Part shown: piece after piece, positions 34,716 to 43,371 of the stretch
How positions within the stretch are numbered: position 1 is the stretch's first letter
Layout: each line of letters opens with the position of its first letter
DNA from: Arthrobacter sp. TPD3018
GTDB lineage: Bacteria; Pseudomonadota; Alphaproteobacteria; Sphingomonadales; Sphingomonadaceae
DNA: 64,000 nt
Direction: 5' to 3'
NCBI GenBank assembly: GCA_003075315.1
Contig: QDFQ01000001.1
Location: 785,355 to 849,354, forward strand
Program-made: the position numbers and the translations under genes
The notes under the pieces: model-generated
Databases searched by the model: none
Told to the model about the DNA's origin: nothing
Seen by the model: the letters and a program-made list of their open reading frames with translations, nothing else

Positions 34716-34820
34716 GTCACCCCGGACTTGGTCCGGGGTCCACTCCGCGGCGGGGGAAAGGCCAGAGGTTCTATTGGCACCCTTGCGGCTCGGTGGACCA
34801 AGGGACCAGTCCAGGGTGAC
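34716..34820. repeat. Palindromic intergenic repeat (GTCACCCCGG type) after clpX
   Basis: GTCACCCCGGACTTGGTCC opens and GGACCAGTCCAGGGTGAC closes a 105-base element, with CCGGACTTGGTCCGG forming a terminal hairpin. It lies in the 311-bp gap between clpX and the CPBP gene. Apart from this repeat and the clpX terminator, that gap holds no gene that I can support. Confidence 0.7.
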
Positions 34821-34922
34821 GAGGTCGGGATGGATATGTCGCGCCCCCCAAGGACCCGCCGCCCACACCCGTCGTTAACGCCCCCTCCGCCATAACCGGC
34901 GCCGACGACATAGGAGCAATGC

Positions 34923-35459
34923 GTGGTAGGAACCCGGATCGAGACGGCACCGGCCCAGAGCCCCGGCTGGCGCGGCGATGCGGGGCCGCTCGCGATCCTG
35001 CCGCGCGTGCTGTTCCGCGACGAACGGCCGTGGCTGGCGATCCTGGTCGGCTGGCTGCTGACGATCGCGGGCAGCACGCTGATCGGCTGGATCGTCGCCC
35101 GTATCGCGCCCGACAACAGCGGCCCCGACTTCGGCGACGTCTCGGGGGCCACCAAGCTGTTCCTGATCGCGCTGTTCAGCCCAGTGGTGGAGACGCTGAT
35201 CATGGCGGGCGTCCTCAGCCTGCTGCTCCGCTTCCTGCGGCCGTGGCACGCGGTCGTCGCCAGCGCTTTGCTATGGGGCATCGCGCACAGCCTGTCCTCG
35301 CCCTGGTGGGGCGTGGTAATCTGGTGGCCGTTCCTGATCTTCTCGACCCTTTACGTCACCTGGCGCCCCCACGGCGCCTGGCGCGCAATGGGCATCGTCG
35401 CCCTGGTCCATATCCTCCAAAACCTGTTTCCGGCGCTTCTGATCGTTATAGGAAAGTAA
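34923..35459 (+). CDS. CPBP-family (CAAX protease-like) membrane protein
   Basis: The 178-residue protein has about five membrane segments and the layout of CPBP glutamic intramembrane proteases. SPVVETLIMAGVLSLLLRF stands in the first motif, which is normally EExxxR, so only one Glu is seen. WGIAHSL gives the second-motif His, and ALVHILQNLFPA gives the third (HxxxN). The family includes Rce1-like proteases and bacteriocin-immunity proteins; activity here is uncertain because of the altered motif. The GTG start at 34923 has AGGAG 6 bases upstream. An overlapping ATG at 34919 is in a different frame. Confidence 0.75.
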   Translation: MVGTRIETAPAQSPGWRGDAGPLAILPRVLFRDERPWLAILVGWLLTIAGSTLIGWIVARIAPDNSGPDFGDVSGATKLFLIALFSPVVETLIMAGVLSLLLRFLRPWHAVVASALLWGIAHSLSSPWWGVVIWWPFLIFSTLYVTWRPHGAWRAMGIVALVHILQNLFPALLIVIGK

Positions 35460-35533
35460 ACATGACGTACCTTCACCGCTGGTGAAAGGCCGCAAACTCG
35501 CATAGGACCATCTAAACCCTTGCGAGCAATGCC

Positions 35534-36181
35534 ATGTCTTCCTTCTCGGTCGCCTATCAGAGCGATGGCTATGTCGCTTTACCTGCCCTTTTTCCGCCAG
35601 AGGTGCTGCTCGCCTTTTACCGTATGATGCAGGGCGATCTTCAGGCTGCCGGACGCCCCCTGCAGAGCTTTACCGCCCGCGGGCCCTTGCTCCGCCAGCC
35701 GGCGATTGAAGTCTATGCATTCCAATATACGCCGATGCTGACGTTCCTGTGGGGGCTGACCCCGCGCGTTGCGGAGGTGGTAGGCCGGCCATTGCTGCCG
35801 ACCTACGCCTACTTCCGAGCCTATCAGCAGGGCGACGTGTGCCGCATCCATTCCGATCGTCAGGCCTGCGAGCACAGCCTGTCGCTCACTATCGCCTATG
35901 GGGACGACCGCCCTTGGGCATTGTCCGTTGCGACCGAACGGACAGAGGTGCCGCAACCCATCGTCGCCGACAACTTCGGCGACCAATCCTATGGATCAGT
36001 GGCTATGCAGCCGGGGGACGGGGTTCTGTATCAAGGCACGCACCATCGCCATGGTCGGCTAGACCCCAATCCGAACAGTTGGTCGGCACATCTGTTTCTG
36101 CACTGGGTAGAACGGGACGGACGCTATCGAGATCAGGCGTTCGACCGGCCGGCGCAAGAGCGGGCGGCGCAGGCACGTTGA
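35534..36181 (+). CDS. 2OG-Fe(II) oxygenase-like protein
   Basis: The 215-residue soluble protein shows a plausible 2-oxoglutarate/iron oxygenase triad. His and Asp lie in CRIHSDRQACEHSLSLTIAYG, and a distal His lies in GDGVLYQGTHHRHGRL, which also resembles the beta-barrel end of prolyl-hydroxylase-like enzymes. The substrate is unknown. The gene stands alone between a CPBP gene and a convergent manganese catalase gene. It has only a weak ribosome-binding site (GCGAG). The family call rests on the motif pattern alone. Confidence 0.6.
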   Translation: MSSFSVAYQSDGYVALPALFPPEVLLAFYRMMQGDLQAAGRPLQSFTARGPLLRQPAIEVYAFQYTPMLTFLWGLTPRVAEVVGRPLLPTYAYFRAYQQGDVCRIHSDRQACEHSLSLTIAYGDDRPWALSVATERTEVPQPIVADNFGDQSYGSVAMQPGDGVLYQGTHHRHGRLDPNPNSWSAHLFLHWVERDGRYRDQAFDRPAQERAAQAR

Positions 36182-36188
36182 GGCGTCC

Positions 36189-36212
36189 CCGGCGGCGTGT
36201 CGTCGCCGCCGG
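36189..36212. terminator. Hairpin between convergent genes
   Basis: CCGGCGGCG (36189-36197) and CGCCGCCGG (36204-36212) form a perfect 9-bp stem. It sits in the 45-bp gap between the convergent oxygenase-like and manganese catalase genes. It has no T-run. Confidence 0.45.
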
Positions 36213-36226
36213 TCGCGTTCGGAGTG

Positions 36227-37087
36227 TCAGGCTTTGCCGATCTGGTCGGTTTGTGCGCCGCTGTCGGGGCGGGCGGGGCCGAGGCGGGGTTCTTCGCCAA
36301 GGGGTTCGTTGCGGAAGACGGTGAATTCGCCCTTGCCGTCTACCGACGGGCCACTGGTCCAGCGGCCCTCCGGCACGGCGCCGTCGAGCGACGTGACGTA
36401 GTAATTGTAGTTGTTCTGCTGGTCCTCCTGCGCCTGCGGGAAGCTGTTGGGGATCGGCATCTGCGCGGTCACGCCGCCGAGGTCCTCGACTACGGCCATC
36501 CACTGGTTCTGATGCATCGTGTCGCGCGCGATCATGTAATGGAGCATCTTCTTCATGCCTTCGTCGTGCGCGGCATTGAAGAGGCGTACGGCAAGCACGC
36601 GGCCCGTGCTCTCGGCGGCGACATTGGCGAACATGTCGGCGGCGATGTTGCCGCTGGCATAGATATGACTCATGTCGAACGGCACGCCGTCGGAATCGAT
36701 CGGCATCGCGGCGAGGCCGCTCGACAGCAGGTTCTTGTGGATCATGCCTTCGATGACGTGGTGCGGGCGTTCGCCCCCCATCACCGCGCCGACGATACCG
36801 TCCGCGGCGCCTTCCTCCTGTAGCGAGGCAGGCGCCTTGTCGAGGTTGAGGGCGACCGCGGTGGCCAGCATCTCGATATGGCCGATCTCTTCCGTCGCCG
36901 TGTTGAGCAACATGTCGCGATAGCGCGGGTCGGGCGAGCGGTTGCCCCAGGCCTGGAAGAAATATTGCATGCAGACGCGGATCTCGCCCTCCACGCCGCC
37001 GATCGCCTGTTGCAGCATACGCGCGAACTGGGGATCGGGCGTGTCGACGGTGACGGGATATTGCAGGCGCTTGTCGTGGTAATACAT
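36227..37087 (-). CDS. Manganese catalase
   Basis: The 286-residue ferritin-like dimanganese catalase has ligand motifs GVEGEIRVCMQYFFQAW (first Glu), NTATEEIGHIEMLAT (Glu and His), ANVAAESTGRVLAVRL (Glu) and ARDTMHQNQW (His). It decomposes hydrogen peroxide without heme. The start at 37087 (MYYHDKRLQYPV) is the usual N-terminus, with GGAGA about 9 bases upstream. A heme catalase-fold protein is encoded 30 kb away in this window, so two unrelated peroxide-handling folds are present. Confidence 0.93.
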   Translation of the reverse strand: MYYHDKRLQYPVTVDTPDPQFARMLQQAIGGVEGEIRVCMQYFFQAWGNRSPDPRYRDMLLNTATEEIGHIEMLATAVALNLDKAPASLQEEGAADGIVGAVMGGERPHHVIEGMIHKNLLSSGLAAMPIDSDGVPFDMSHIYASGNIAADMFANVAAESTGRVLAVRLFNAAHDEGMKKMLHYMIARDTMHQNQWMAVVEDLGGVTAQMPIPNSFPQAQEDQQNNYNYYVTSLDGAVPEGRWTSGPSVDGKGEFTVFRNEPLGEEPRLGPARPDSGAQTDQIGKA

Positions 37088-37306
37088 GGCGGGCGTCTCC
37101 GCTGACGGTGGAATATGATCGCCGGCGATGTGCCGACACCATGCCAACCGTCGGGCGCGCCCGAGGTTTATTGCGCACGGATAACAAAGGCCAATAATCG
37201 TAATAACTTAGGTTGGTTGTCGACCGGGCCGATCCGGACGAGGCGTTCGTCATGGGGAGCTTTCCCGACGCTGGAGCATTGGCTTTGCGTAACGAACCGG
37301 GAGGCG

Positions 37307-38434
37307 ATGACAGACGTGGCAGGGGCAACGAACGACAGCACGGTGCCCCAGGGTGCCAAGGGGTGGCTGGGATTGCCCCTATGGTCGCTGGCGTTTCCGA
37401 TCGTGGGCGTGCCGGCGGTACTCGTATCGCTCTATGCCATGGGAACAATCGGGCTGATCGCCGCGGCGGTGATCCTGATCGGGGCGGTCGTGTCTGCGGT
37501 GCATCAAGCCGAAGTCGTTGCGCATCGTGTCGGCGAGCCCTTCGGAACCCTGGTGCTGGCCGTCGCGGTGACGGTGATCGAGGTATCGCTGATCGTTTCG
37601 CTGATGGTGTCGGGATCGGGCGACGTTTCGGCGCTGGCGCGCGACACGGTGTTCGCGGCGATCATGATCATCCTAACCTTCATCATCGGGCTGTGCCTGT
37701 TGACCGGCGGGGTGATGCACGGCGAGCAACGCTTTACGCTGCGCGGGATCAGCGCCGCGCTGGCGACGCTCGCTGCGCTGACCGTCCTCTCGTTGATCCT
37801 GCCCAATTACACTACCAGTGCGGCGGGGCCGACCTATGCACCGTCGCAGCTGATCTTCGTCGCGGTGGTCAGCCTCGTCCTCTACGGCACGTTCGTGCTG
37901 GTGCAGACGGTGCGGCACCGCGACTATTTCCTGCCCGCCGGGGATATCGAGCCGGAGGCGCATGTCGCGCCCCCCAGCGACAAGACCGCATGGGCGGCGT
38001 TCGGCGTCCTGCTCGTCGCGCTGGTCGTTGTCGTGCTGCTCGCCAAGGGGCTGTCGGCGAAGATCGAGCAGGCGGTGCTCGCAGCGGGCCTGCCTCTCGC
38101 CGTGGTCGGCGTGATGATCGCCGGACTGGTGCTGGCGCCCGAGAGCCTTGCGGCGTTCAATGCGGCGCGGCGTGACCGATTGCAGACCAGCCTGAACCTC
38201 GCGCTGGGATCGGCGCTGGCGACGATCGGCCTGACCATTCCCGCGGTCGCGATCGTCAGCCTGGTGTTGGGGTTGCCGCTAGCGCTCGGCATTGGCGCGA
38301 AGGCGATGACGCTGCTGGCGCTGTCGCTGTTCGTGACGACGATCTCGCTGGGGACCGGGCGGACGACGATCTTGCAGGGGGTCGTCCACCTCGTCATCTT
38401 CGCCGCCTATCTGTTCACGACGGTGGTGCCCTGA
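37307..38434 (+). CDS. Cation/proton antiporter of the ChaA (CaCA) type
   Basis: The ~375-residue protein has about eleven membrane helices. The acidic cation-exchanger motif lies in VTVIEVSLIVSLMVSG, repeated near the C-terminus as GLPLALGIGAKAMTLLALSL. The central soluble loop (HRDYFLPAGDIEPEAH) separates two halves, as in ChaA, which exchanges Ca2+, Na+ or K+ for H+ at the inner membrane. The start at 37307 has GGAGG two bases upstream, a tight spacing. The long in-frame extension from 37115 is not protein-like. Confidence 0.87.
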   Translation: MTDVAGATNDSTVPQGAKGWLGLPLWSLAFPIVGVPAVLVSLYAMGTIGLIAAAVILIGAVVSAVHQAEVVAHRVGEPFGTLVLAVAVTVIEVSLIVSLMVSGSGDVSALARDTVFAAIMIILTFIIGLCLLTGGVMHGEQRFTLRGISAALATLAALTVLSLILPNYTTSAAGPTYAPSQLIFVAVVSLVLYGTFVLVQTVRHRDYFLPAGDIEPEAHVAPPSDKTAWAAFGVLLVALVVVVLLAKGLSAKIEQAVLAAGLPLAVVGVMIAGLVLAPESLAAFNAARRDRLQTSLNLALGSALATIGLTIPAVAIVSLVLGLPLALGIGAKAMTLLALSLFVTTISLGTGRTTILQGVVHLVIFAAYLFTTVVP

Positions 38435-38438
38435 CGTC

Positions 38439-39023
38439 ATGCGACTTGCGACGGGACGCGATCGGAATGCGGTTGCCCACATGCTGGCGCGCGCCTTTCA
38501 GGACGATCCGGCGTTCGGATATATCTTCCCCGATCCGGCGACGCGGGCGCGGCAGCTGCCCCGGCTGTTCAAGCTGCTGTACGACAGCGACGGTGCTGCT
38601 GGGATGCGGCTGGTGAGCGAGGGCGGCGAGGCGGCGACGCTGTGGCGCGGGCCGGGGCGCGCGGCCATGGGGTGGGGCGAGATCGTCCGCCACCTGATAC
38701 CATTCGCGGGCGCCCTGGGGACGGCCATCCCGCGCGCATTGCAAGTCAGCGGCGCGGTGGAGGCGCATATGCCGCCGGGCGACTTCTGGTATCTGCACAT
38801 CGCCGGATGCGATCCCGCGGCACAGGGCCGGGGCTTTGGTCGACGCGCGCTGCTGGCCGGGTTGGAGCGGGCGGCGGGGCGAACGCCCTGCTATCTGGAA
38901 ACCGCGACCGAACGGAATCTGGGCTTCTACGCGACTGTGGGGTTTGCGGTGACCGACGAATGGCGCGTCGGACTGGAGGGTCCGCGCTTCTGGTCGATGC
39001 TGCGGCCTGCCGATCGGCGCTAA
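38439..39023 (+). CDS. GNAT-family N-acetyltransferase
   Basis: The 194-residue protein has the acetyl-CoA pyrophosphate loop in DPAAQGRGFGRRALLAGL (about residues 127-144), preceded by the strand DFWYLHIAGC. It is followed by PCYLETATERNLGFYATVGF, as in GNAT enzymes. The substrate is unknown. The ATG is four bases after the antiporter stop and has no good ribosome-binding site of its own, so it is likely translated by coupling. Confidence 0.85.
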   Translation: MRLATGRDRNAVAHMLARAFQDDPAFGYIFPDPATRARQLPRLFKLLYDSDGAAGMRLVSEGGEAATLWRGPGRAAMGWGEIVRHLIPFAGALGTAIPRALQVSGAVEAHMPPGDFWYLHIAGCDPAAQGRGFGRRALLAGLERAAGRTPCYLETATERNLGFYATVGFAVTDEWRVGLEGPRFWSMLRPADRR

Positions 39024-39025
39024 GG

Positions 39026-39056
39026 GGGCGGGGCAAGCGTCTGTCTTGTCCCGCCC
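39026..39056. terminator. Hairpin between convergent GNAT and thiolase genes
   Basis: GGGCGGGGCAAG (39026-39037) and CTTGTCCCGCCC (39045-39056) form a 12-bp stem with one G-T pair and a 7-base loop. No T-run follows. Confidence 0.5.
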
Positions 39057-39069
39057 GAGACCGTCGCCG

Positions 39070-40254
39070 TTACAGCAGTTCCACCGCCATCGCCGTCGCT
39101 TCGCCACCGCCGATGCACAGCGATGCGAGGCCGCGCTTCTGGCCCGTCGTCTCCAGCGCCGACAGCAATGTCGCGAGAATGCGCGCGCCGCTCGCGCCGA
39201 TCGGGTGGCCCAGCGCGCAGGCGCCGCCATGAATGTTAAGCCGCTCGGGGTCGATGCCGAGATCGTGGATCGCGATCATCGAGACGGCGGCGAACGCCTC
39301 ATTCACTTCGAACAGGTCGATGTCGTCGCGGCCCCAGCCGGCGCGCTCCATCGCCTTACGCATCGCGAAGACGGGGGCGGTGGTGAAGAGGGCAGGCGTA
39401 TGCGCGTGCGCGGAATGCGATACGATGCGCGCGATCGGGTTCAGCCCCAGCCGCTCGGCGACGCTGGCGCGGGTCATCACCAGCGCGGCGGCGCCGTCCG
39501 AGATCGACGAGGCGTTGGCCGCAGTGATCGTGCCCTCGCGTGAAAAGGCGGGCTTCAACGTCGGGATCTTGGCGATGTCGCCCTTGGCGGGCTGTTCGTC
39601 GAGCGCGACGGTGGTCGAGCCTTTGCGGCCCTTCACCTCGACGGGGACGATCTCGCGATTGAAGGCGCCAGAGGTCTGCGCCGCCTGTGCGCGGGTGAGC
39701 GAGCGGATCGCATAATCGTCCATGGCGGCGCGTGTGAACTGATAGTCGGCCGCGGTATCTTCGGCGAAATTGCCCATCAGCTTGCCGGGTTCGTACGCGT
39801 CCTCGAGACCGTCGAGATACATGTGGTCGAGCAGGCGATCATGGCCGATGCGCGCGCCGCTGCGATGGGCCTTGGACAGATAGGGGGCGTTGGTCATGCT
39901 CTCCATGCCACCTGCCACCAGCATGTCGACCGATCCGGCGGCAAGGGCTTCGGCGCCCATGATCGCGGCCTGCATACCCGAACCGCACATCTTGTTGACT
40001 GTCGTCGCTTCGACATGCGTGCCGAGGCCCGCGCCGATCGCCGCCTGTCGCGCGGGTGCCTGGCCGAGGCCGGCGGGTAGGACGCAACCCATATAGATGC
40101 GCTCGATCGCATCGGCCGATGCGCCTGCGCGCTCGACGGCGGCCTTCACCGCGGCCGCGCCGAGTTCCGTGGCGGTGGCACCCGACAGCGCGCCTTGGAA
40201 CGAACCCATCGGCGTACGGGCGTAGCCGAGGATGACGACGGGATCGGTGGACAT
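39070..40254 (-). CDS. Acetyl-CoA C-acyltransferase (thiolase)
   Basis: The 394-residue thiolase has the nucleophilic Cys in NKMCGSGMQA (about residue 89), EVNEAFAA, the second signature NIHGGACALGHPIGASG and the catalytic C-terminal Cys in CIGGGEATA. It makes or cleaves 3-ketoacyl-CoA. The acetoacetyl-CoA biosynthetic type (as for polyhydroxybutyrate) is likely from length and style, but beta-oxidation cannot be excluded. No partner reductase or polymerase gene is adjacent. The start at 40254 (MSTDPVVILGYARTPMG) is the family N-terminus; the upstream in-frame extension is not thiolase-like. Confidence 0.93.
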   Translation of the reverse strand: MSTDPVVILGYARTPMGSFQGALSGATATELGAAAVKAAVERAGASADAIERIYMGCVLPAGLGQAPARQAAIGAGLGTHVEATTVNKMCGSGMQAAIMGAEALAAGSVDMLVAGGMESMTNAPYLSKAHRSGARIGHDRLLDHMYLDGLEDAYEPGKLMGNFAEDTAADYQFTRAAMDDYAIRSLTRAQAAQTSGAFNREIVPVEVKGRKGSTTVALDEQPAKGDIAKIPTLKPAFSREGTITAANASSISDGAAALVMTRASVAERLGLNPIARIVSHSAHAHTPALFTTAPVFAMRKAMERAGWGRDDIDLFEVNEAFAAVSMIAIHDLGIDPERLNIHGGACALGHPIGASGARILATLLSALETTGQKRGLASLCIGGGEATAMAVELL

Positions 40255-40357
40255 AGGCTCTCCTGCATTTCTACTTGGCAGTTGATCTAGAGGGTGGGAA
40301 GACCAGGGGCAATGATCGCCGCACGGATACAAACACCGCCCGGCGCTTTGTGGCAGG

Positions 40358-40618
40358 GTGGAAGAATTTATCGAGCCTTTACGGTGGTTTGCGTCGATCA
40401 GCGGGATGATCGCTGCGGCCGTCGTGGCCCTCGACTGGGGACGGCGCGACACGGGCTGGGCGATGGCGCTGTTCTGCCTGTCGGCGATCGCGTGGATCAC
40501 CGGTGCGGTTCTGATGCGCGACTGGGCGCTCGGATCGCAGAATGTCGTGCTGCTCGGCATCGATCTGCTCGGAGTCTACCGCTACCTCATTCGCAGTCCG
40601 GAGCCCGCGGAGGACTGA
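40358..40618 (+). CDS. Small two- or three-helix membrane protein
   Basis: The 86-residue protein starts at GTG. It has hydrophobic segments at about 9-26 (WFASISGMIAAAVVAL) and 33-52 (WAMALFCLSAIAWITGAVLM), with a weaker third near NVVLLGIDLLGVYRYL. No family is recognised. Its stop lies one base before the GTG of the prepilin peptidase gene, so the two are probably co-transcribed. Confidence 0.65.
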   Translation: MEEFIEPLRWFASISGMIAAAVVALDWGRRDTGWAMALFCLSAIAWITGAVLMRDWALGSQNVVLLGIDLLGVYRYLIRSPEPAED

Positions 40619-40619
40619 C

Positions 40620-41372
40620 GTGACCGCGGCCCTGTGGCCGCTGGGGCTGGGTGTTCTCGGCGCGATCCTGGGCAGTTTTCTCGCGGCGCTCGCGATCCGC
40701 TGGCCGGAGGGGCGCTCGGTGATGCGGGGCCGATCCGCCTGCGACGCCTGCGGGGCGACGCTGACCCCGCGCGAGCTGATACCGGTGATGAGCTATGTCC
40801 TGCAGCGGGGCCGCTGCCGGCGGTGCGGGGCGCGGATCGATCCCTGGCATCCGGGCGTGGAGCTGGCGGGGGTGGCGATCGGCGTGCTGGCGGGGTTCGC
40901 AGCGCCGGGGTGGGGCGGCGAGGCCGGCGCCGTGTTCGGCTGGTTGCTGCTGGCGCTCGCCGCGCTCGACGTGCGCGCCTTCTGGCTACCCGATCGGCTG
41001 ACCGGTCTGCTTGCCGTCACGGGGCTTGCCGCTGGTTTGGCGGGCGTTGTGCCGGCGCTGGACGATCGGCTGATCGGCGGCATTGCCGGCTATGGTTCGC
41101 TCACCGCGATCGCCTGGGGATATCGCCGCTGGCGCGGGCGCGAGGGGATGGGCGGAGGCGATCCGAAGCTGATGGGCGCGATCGGCCTGTGGCTCGGCTG
41201 GCGTATGTTGCCGGCGGTGCTGGTGATCGCGAGCCTGATCGGCCTGGGTGTCGCACTATTTGCCCGCACAAGAGGCGCGAAGGTCACGGCGGATATGCCG
41301 CTGCCGTTCGGTGCGCTGCTCGCTATCGCGGCTTACGCAGCGTGGCTCGCCATGATAGCATTTGCGGCATGA
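40620..41372 (+). CDS. Prepilin peptidase, type IV (A24 family)
   Basis: The ~250-residue aspartic membrane protease has the zinc-type cysteine box CDAC..C..C (SACDACGATLTP, RCRRCGARIDPWH). Its catalytic Asp residues are in LAALDVRAFWLPDRLT and GMGGGDPKLMGA. About seven membrane segments are seen. It cleaves and N-methylates type IV pilin or type II secretion pseudopilins. No pilin or secretion genes are nearby, so its substrates are encoded elsewhere. The GTG start at 40620 has GGAGG 6 bases upstream. The stop overlaps the next gene. Confidence 0.92.
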   Translation: MTAALWPLGLGVLGAILGSFLAALAIRWPEGRSVMRGRSACDACGATLTPRELIPVMSYVLQRGRCRRCGARIDPWHPGVELAGVAIGVLAGFAAPGWGGEAGAVFGWLLLALAALDVRAFWLPDRLTGLLAVTGLAAGLAGVVPALDDRLIGGIAGYGSLTAIAWGYRRWRGREGMGGGDPKLMGAIGLWLGWRMLPAVLVIASLIGLGVALFARTRGAKVTADMPLPFGALLAIAAYAAWLAMIAFAA

Positions 41373-41812
41373 TGATCGCACCTTTGCTTGCCCTCGCACT
41401 ACAGGCGGCCGCGCCGGCCGTTCCGCCCGTCGTTTCAGCGGCGTCGCCATTGCTGGGGCCGATCGGCCAGCAGGCGCTGCCGGCCAGGGGCTGCGCGGCC
41501 TATCTGTGGAGCACCGCCGATCGCCAACTGGTCGCCATGGCGAGTGTGGACCGTGCGACGCTGCGGGTGTCGGTCGGGGGCAAGACGCTGGATCTGGCAC
41601 GCAGCGCGGTCAGCGGCACGGCGCCGCTGGGGTTTGCGGCGAGCACCGAATATCGGGGCGAGGGCATGAGTGCGCGGCTGACGATGGACGTGGTACAGCA
41701 GGAGGGGCTGACCGCGGGCGCGCGCGTGCCGAGCGGCGCACTGCAGATCGATCGCCCCGGTGCTGACGGCGTCGTGGTGCCGGTCGCGGGCCTGATCGGA
41801 TGCGCGGCATGA
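41369..41812 (+). CDS. Small exported protein of unknown function
   Basis: The 147-residue protein starts MMIAPLLALALQAAAPAVPP, a short signal peptide or N-terminal hydrophobic stretch. A domain follows that contains GCAAYLWSTADRQLVAMASV and STEYRGEGMSARLTMDV. No family is recognised. Its start overlaps the prepilin peptidase stop (ATGA) and its stop overlaps the aldehyde dehydrogenase start. It is therefore translationally coupled in the middle of an operon, and a link with pilus or secretion function is possible but not shown. Confidence 0.7.
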   Translation: MMIAPLLALALQAAAPAVPPVVSAASPLLGPIGQQALPARGCAAYLWSTADRQLVAMASVDRATLRVSVGGKTLDLARSAVSGTAPLGFAASTEYRGEGMSARLTMDVVQQEGLTAGARVPSGALQIDRPGADGVVVPVAGLIGCAA

Positions 41813-43224
41813 CGCTGACGGACATCCTCGCGGCGCAGCGCAGCGCCTTTACCGCGGAGCTGCCGGTCGATGCCGCGACCCGCAAGGACCGGCTGCGCCG
41901 CGCGGCCGCGATGATCCGCGACCACAGCGACCGATTCTGCTCGGCGATGAGCGAGGATTTCGGCCATCGCAGCCCCTATCAGTCGATGGTCACCGACATC
42001 GCCGGCTCGATCGCGCCAATCGCCAATGCGCTGAAGCACGTCGATCGCTGGATGCGCCGCGAAAAGCGCAAGCTGGAATTCCCGCTGGGCCTGTTGGGGG
42101 CGCGGGGCTGGATCGAATATCAGCCCAAGGGCGTGATCGGCGTCATCGCGCCGTGGAATTTCCCGGTCAATCTGGTGATGGGGCCGATCGCGGGTGCCTT
42201 TGCCGCGGGCAATCGGGTGATGGTGAAGACCAGCGAGTTCACGCCCGCAACCGGGGCGCTGTTCGAAGAGGTGGCGCCGCGTTATTTCGCTACCGAGGAG
42301 CTGGCGTTCGTCAGCGGTGACGCCGATGTCGGCCGGGCCTTTGCCGCGCTGCCGTTCGATCACCTGCTGTTCACTGGCGCGACGGGGATCGGCCGCCACA
42401 TCCTGCATGCCGCTGCCGACAATCTGACGCCGGTGACGCTGGAACTGGGTGGCAAGAGCCCGGCGATCATCGGCAAGGGCGCCGACCTGCCCCGCGCCAC
42501 CCAGCGGATTGCGATGGGCAAGATGCTGAACGCAGGGCAAATCTGCCTCGCGCCCGATTATGTGCTGGTACCGGAGGCGCAGGAGCAGGCGGTCGTCGAC
42601 GGCCTGACGCGGGCCGCGGGTGCGCTCTATCCGACCCTGCTCGACAATCCCGACTATACCGCGATCATCAACGACCGGCATCACCAGCGCCTGACCGACT
42701 GGATCGAGGATGCTCGCGCCAAGGGTGCGCGGGTCGAGGTGGTCAATCCGGCGAACGAGGCCATCGCGGCCGCCAACGGGCGTAAGATGCCGCTGCATAT
42801 CGTTCGGGACGTCACCGACGACATGATCCTGATGCAGGAGGAGATTTTCGGCCCGGTGCTGCCGATCGTCCGGTACGACGGGATCGACGCCGCGATCGAC
42901 CGGATCAATCGTGGGGGACGGCCGCTGGGTCTGTATCATTTCGGCGGGGACGCCGCCGAACAGCGGCACGTGCTCGACCGGACGATCTCGGGCGGCGTGA
43001 CGCTGAACGACGTGGTCTTTCACGTGTCGATGGAGGATCTGCCGTTCGGCGGTGTCGGCCCGTCGGGCATGGGCAGCTACCACGGCATCCACGGTTTCCG
43101 CACCTTCAGCCACGCAAAGGCGGTGTTGCGGCAGCCTCGGATCGACGTCGCCAAGCTCGCCGGGATCAAGCCGCCGTATGGCAAGGCGATCCCCGCCGCG
43201 CTCAAGCGGCAGATGCAGGTCTGA
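41809..43224 (+). CDS. Aldehyde dehydrogenase, coniferyl-aldehyde type
   Basis: The ~471-residue class III-like ALDH has the catalytic Glu in VTLELGGKSPAII and the catalytic Cys in NAGQICLAPDYVLVP. IAPWNFPVNLVMGPIAGAFAAGN is the nucleotide-binding start. The pattern APDYVLVP and the C-terminal PPYGKAIPAAL fit the coniferyl aldehyde dehydrogenase group, which also oxidises other long-chain or aromatic aldehydes. The ATG at 41809 overlaps the preceding stop; a slightly earlier ATG at 41800 is also possible. Confidence 0.9.
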   Translation: MTLTDILAAQRSAFTAELPVDAATRKDRLRRAAAMIRDHSDRFCSAMSEDFGHRSPYQSMVTDIAGSIAPIANALKHVDRWMRREKRKLEFPLGLLGARGWIEYQPKGVIGVIAPWNFPVNLVMGPIAGAFAAGNRVMVKTSEFTPATGALFEEVAPRYFATEELAFVSGDADVGRAFAALPFDHLLFTGATGIGRHILHAAADNLTPVTLELGGKSPAIIGKGADLPRATQRIAMGKMLNAGQICLAPDYVLVPEAQEQAVVDGLTRAAGALYPTLLDNPDYTAIINDRHHQRLTDWIEDARAKGARVEVVNPANEAIAAANGRKMPLHIVRDVTDDMILMQEEIFGPVLPIVRYDGIDAAIDRINRGGRPLGLYHFGGDAAEQRHVLDRTISGGVTLNDVVFHVSMEDLPFGGVGPSGMGSYHGIHGFRTFSHAKAVLRQPRIDVAKLAGIKPPYGKAIPAALKRQMQV

Positions 43225-43371
43225 CGTCGTTACCGGCGGCTTGCCGAGATAAGTCTGGTTCGCTGACGGAAACAGCGACGGGCCGGGCAACCAAAATCGG
43301 CTTTCGGCGTTGTCCAAGAGCTTGGGGGTGCATTCGAACGCGAACGCTCTCGAAAAGGGGGACGTTAGCGC

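Noticed and set aside
34919..35485. 188-codon frame starting with ATG at 34919, overlapping the CPBP gene
   Set aside because: The shifted frame gives an Arg/Pro-rich non-protein sequence, while the GTG frame at 34923 has membrane helices and family motifs.
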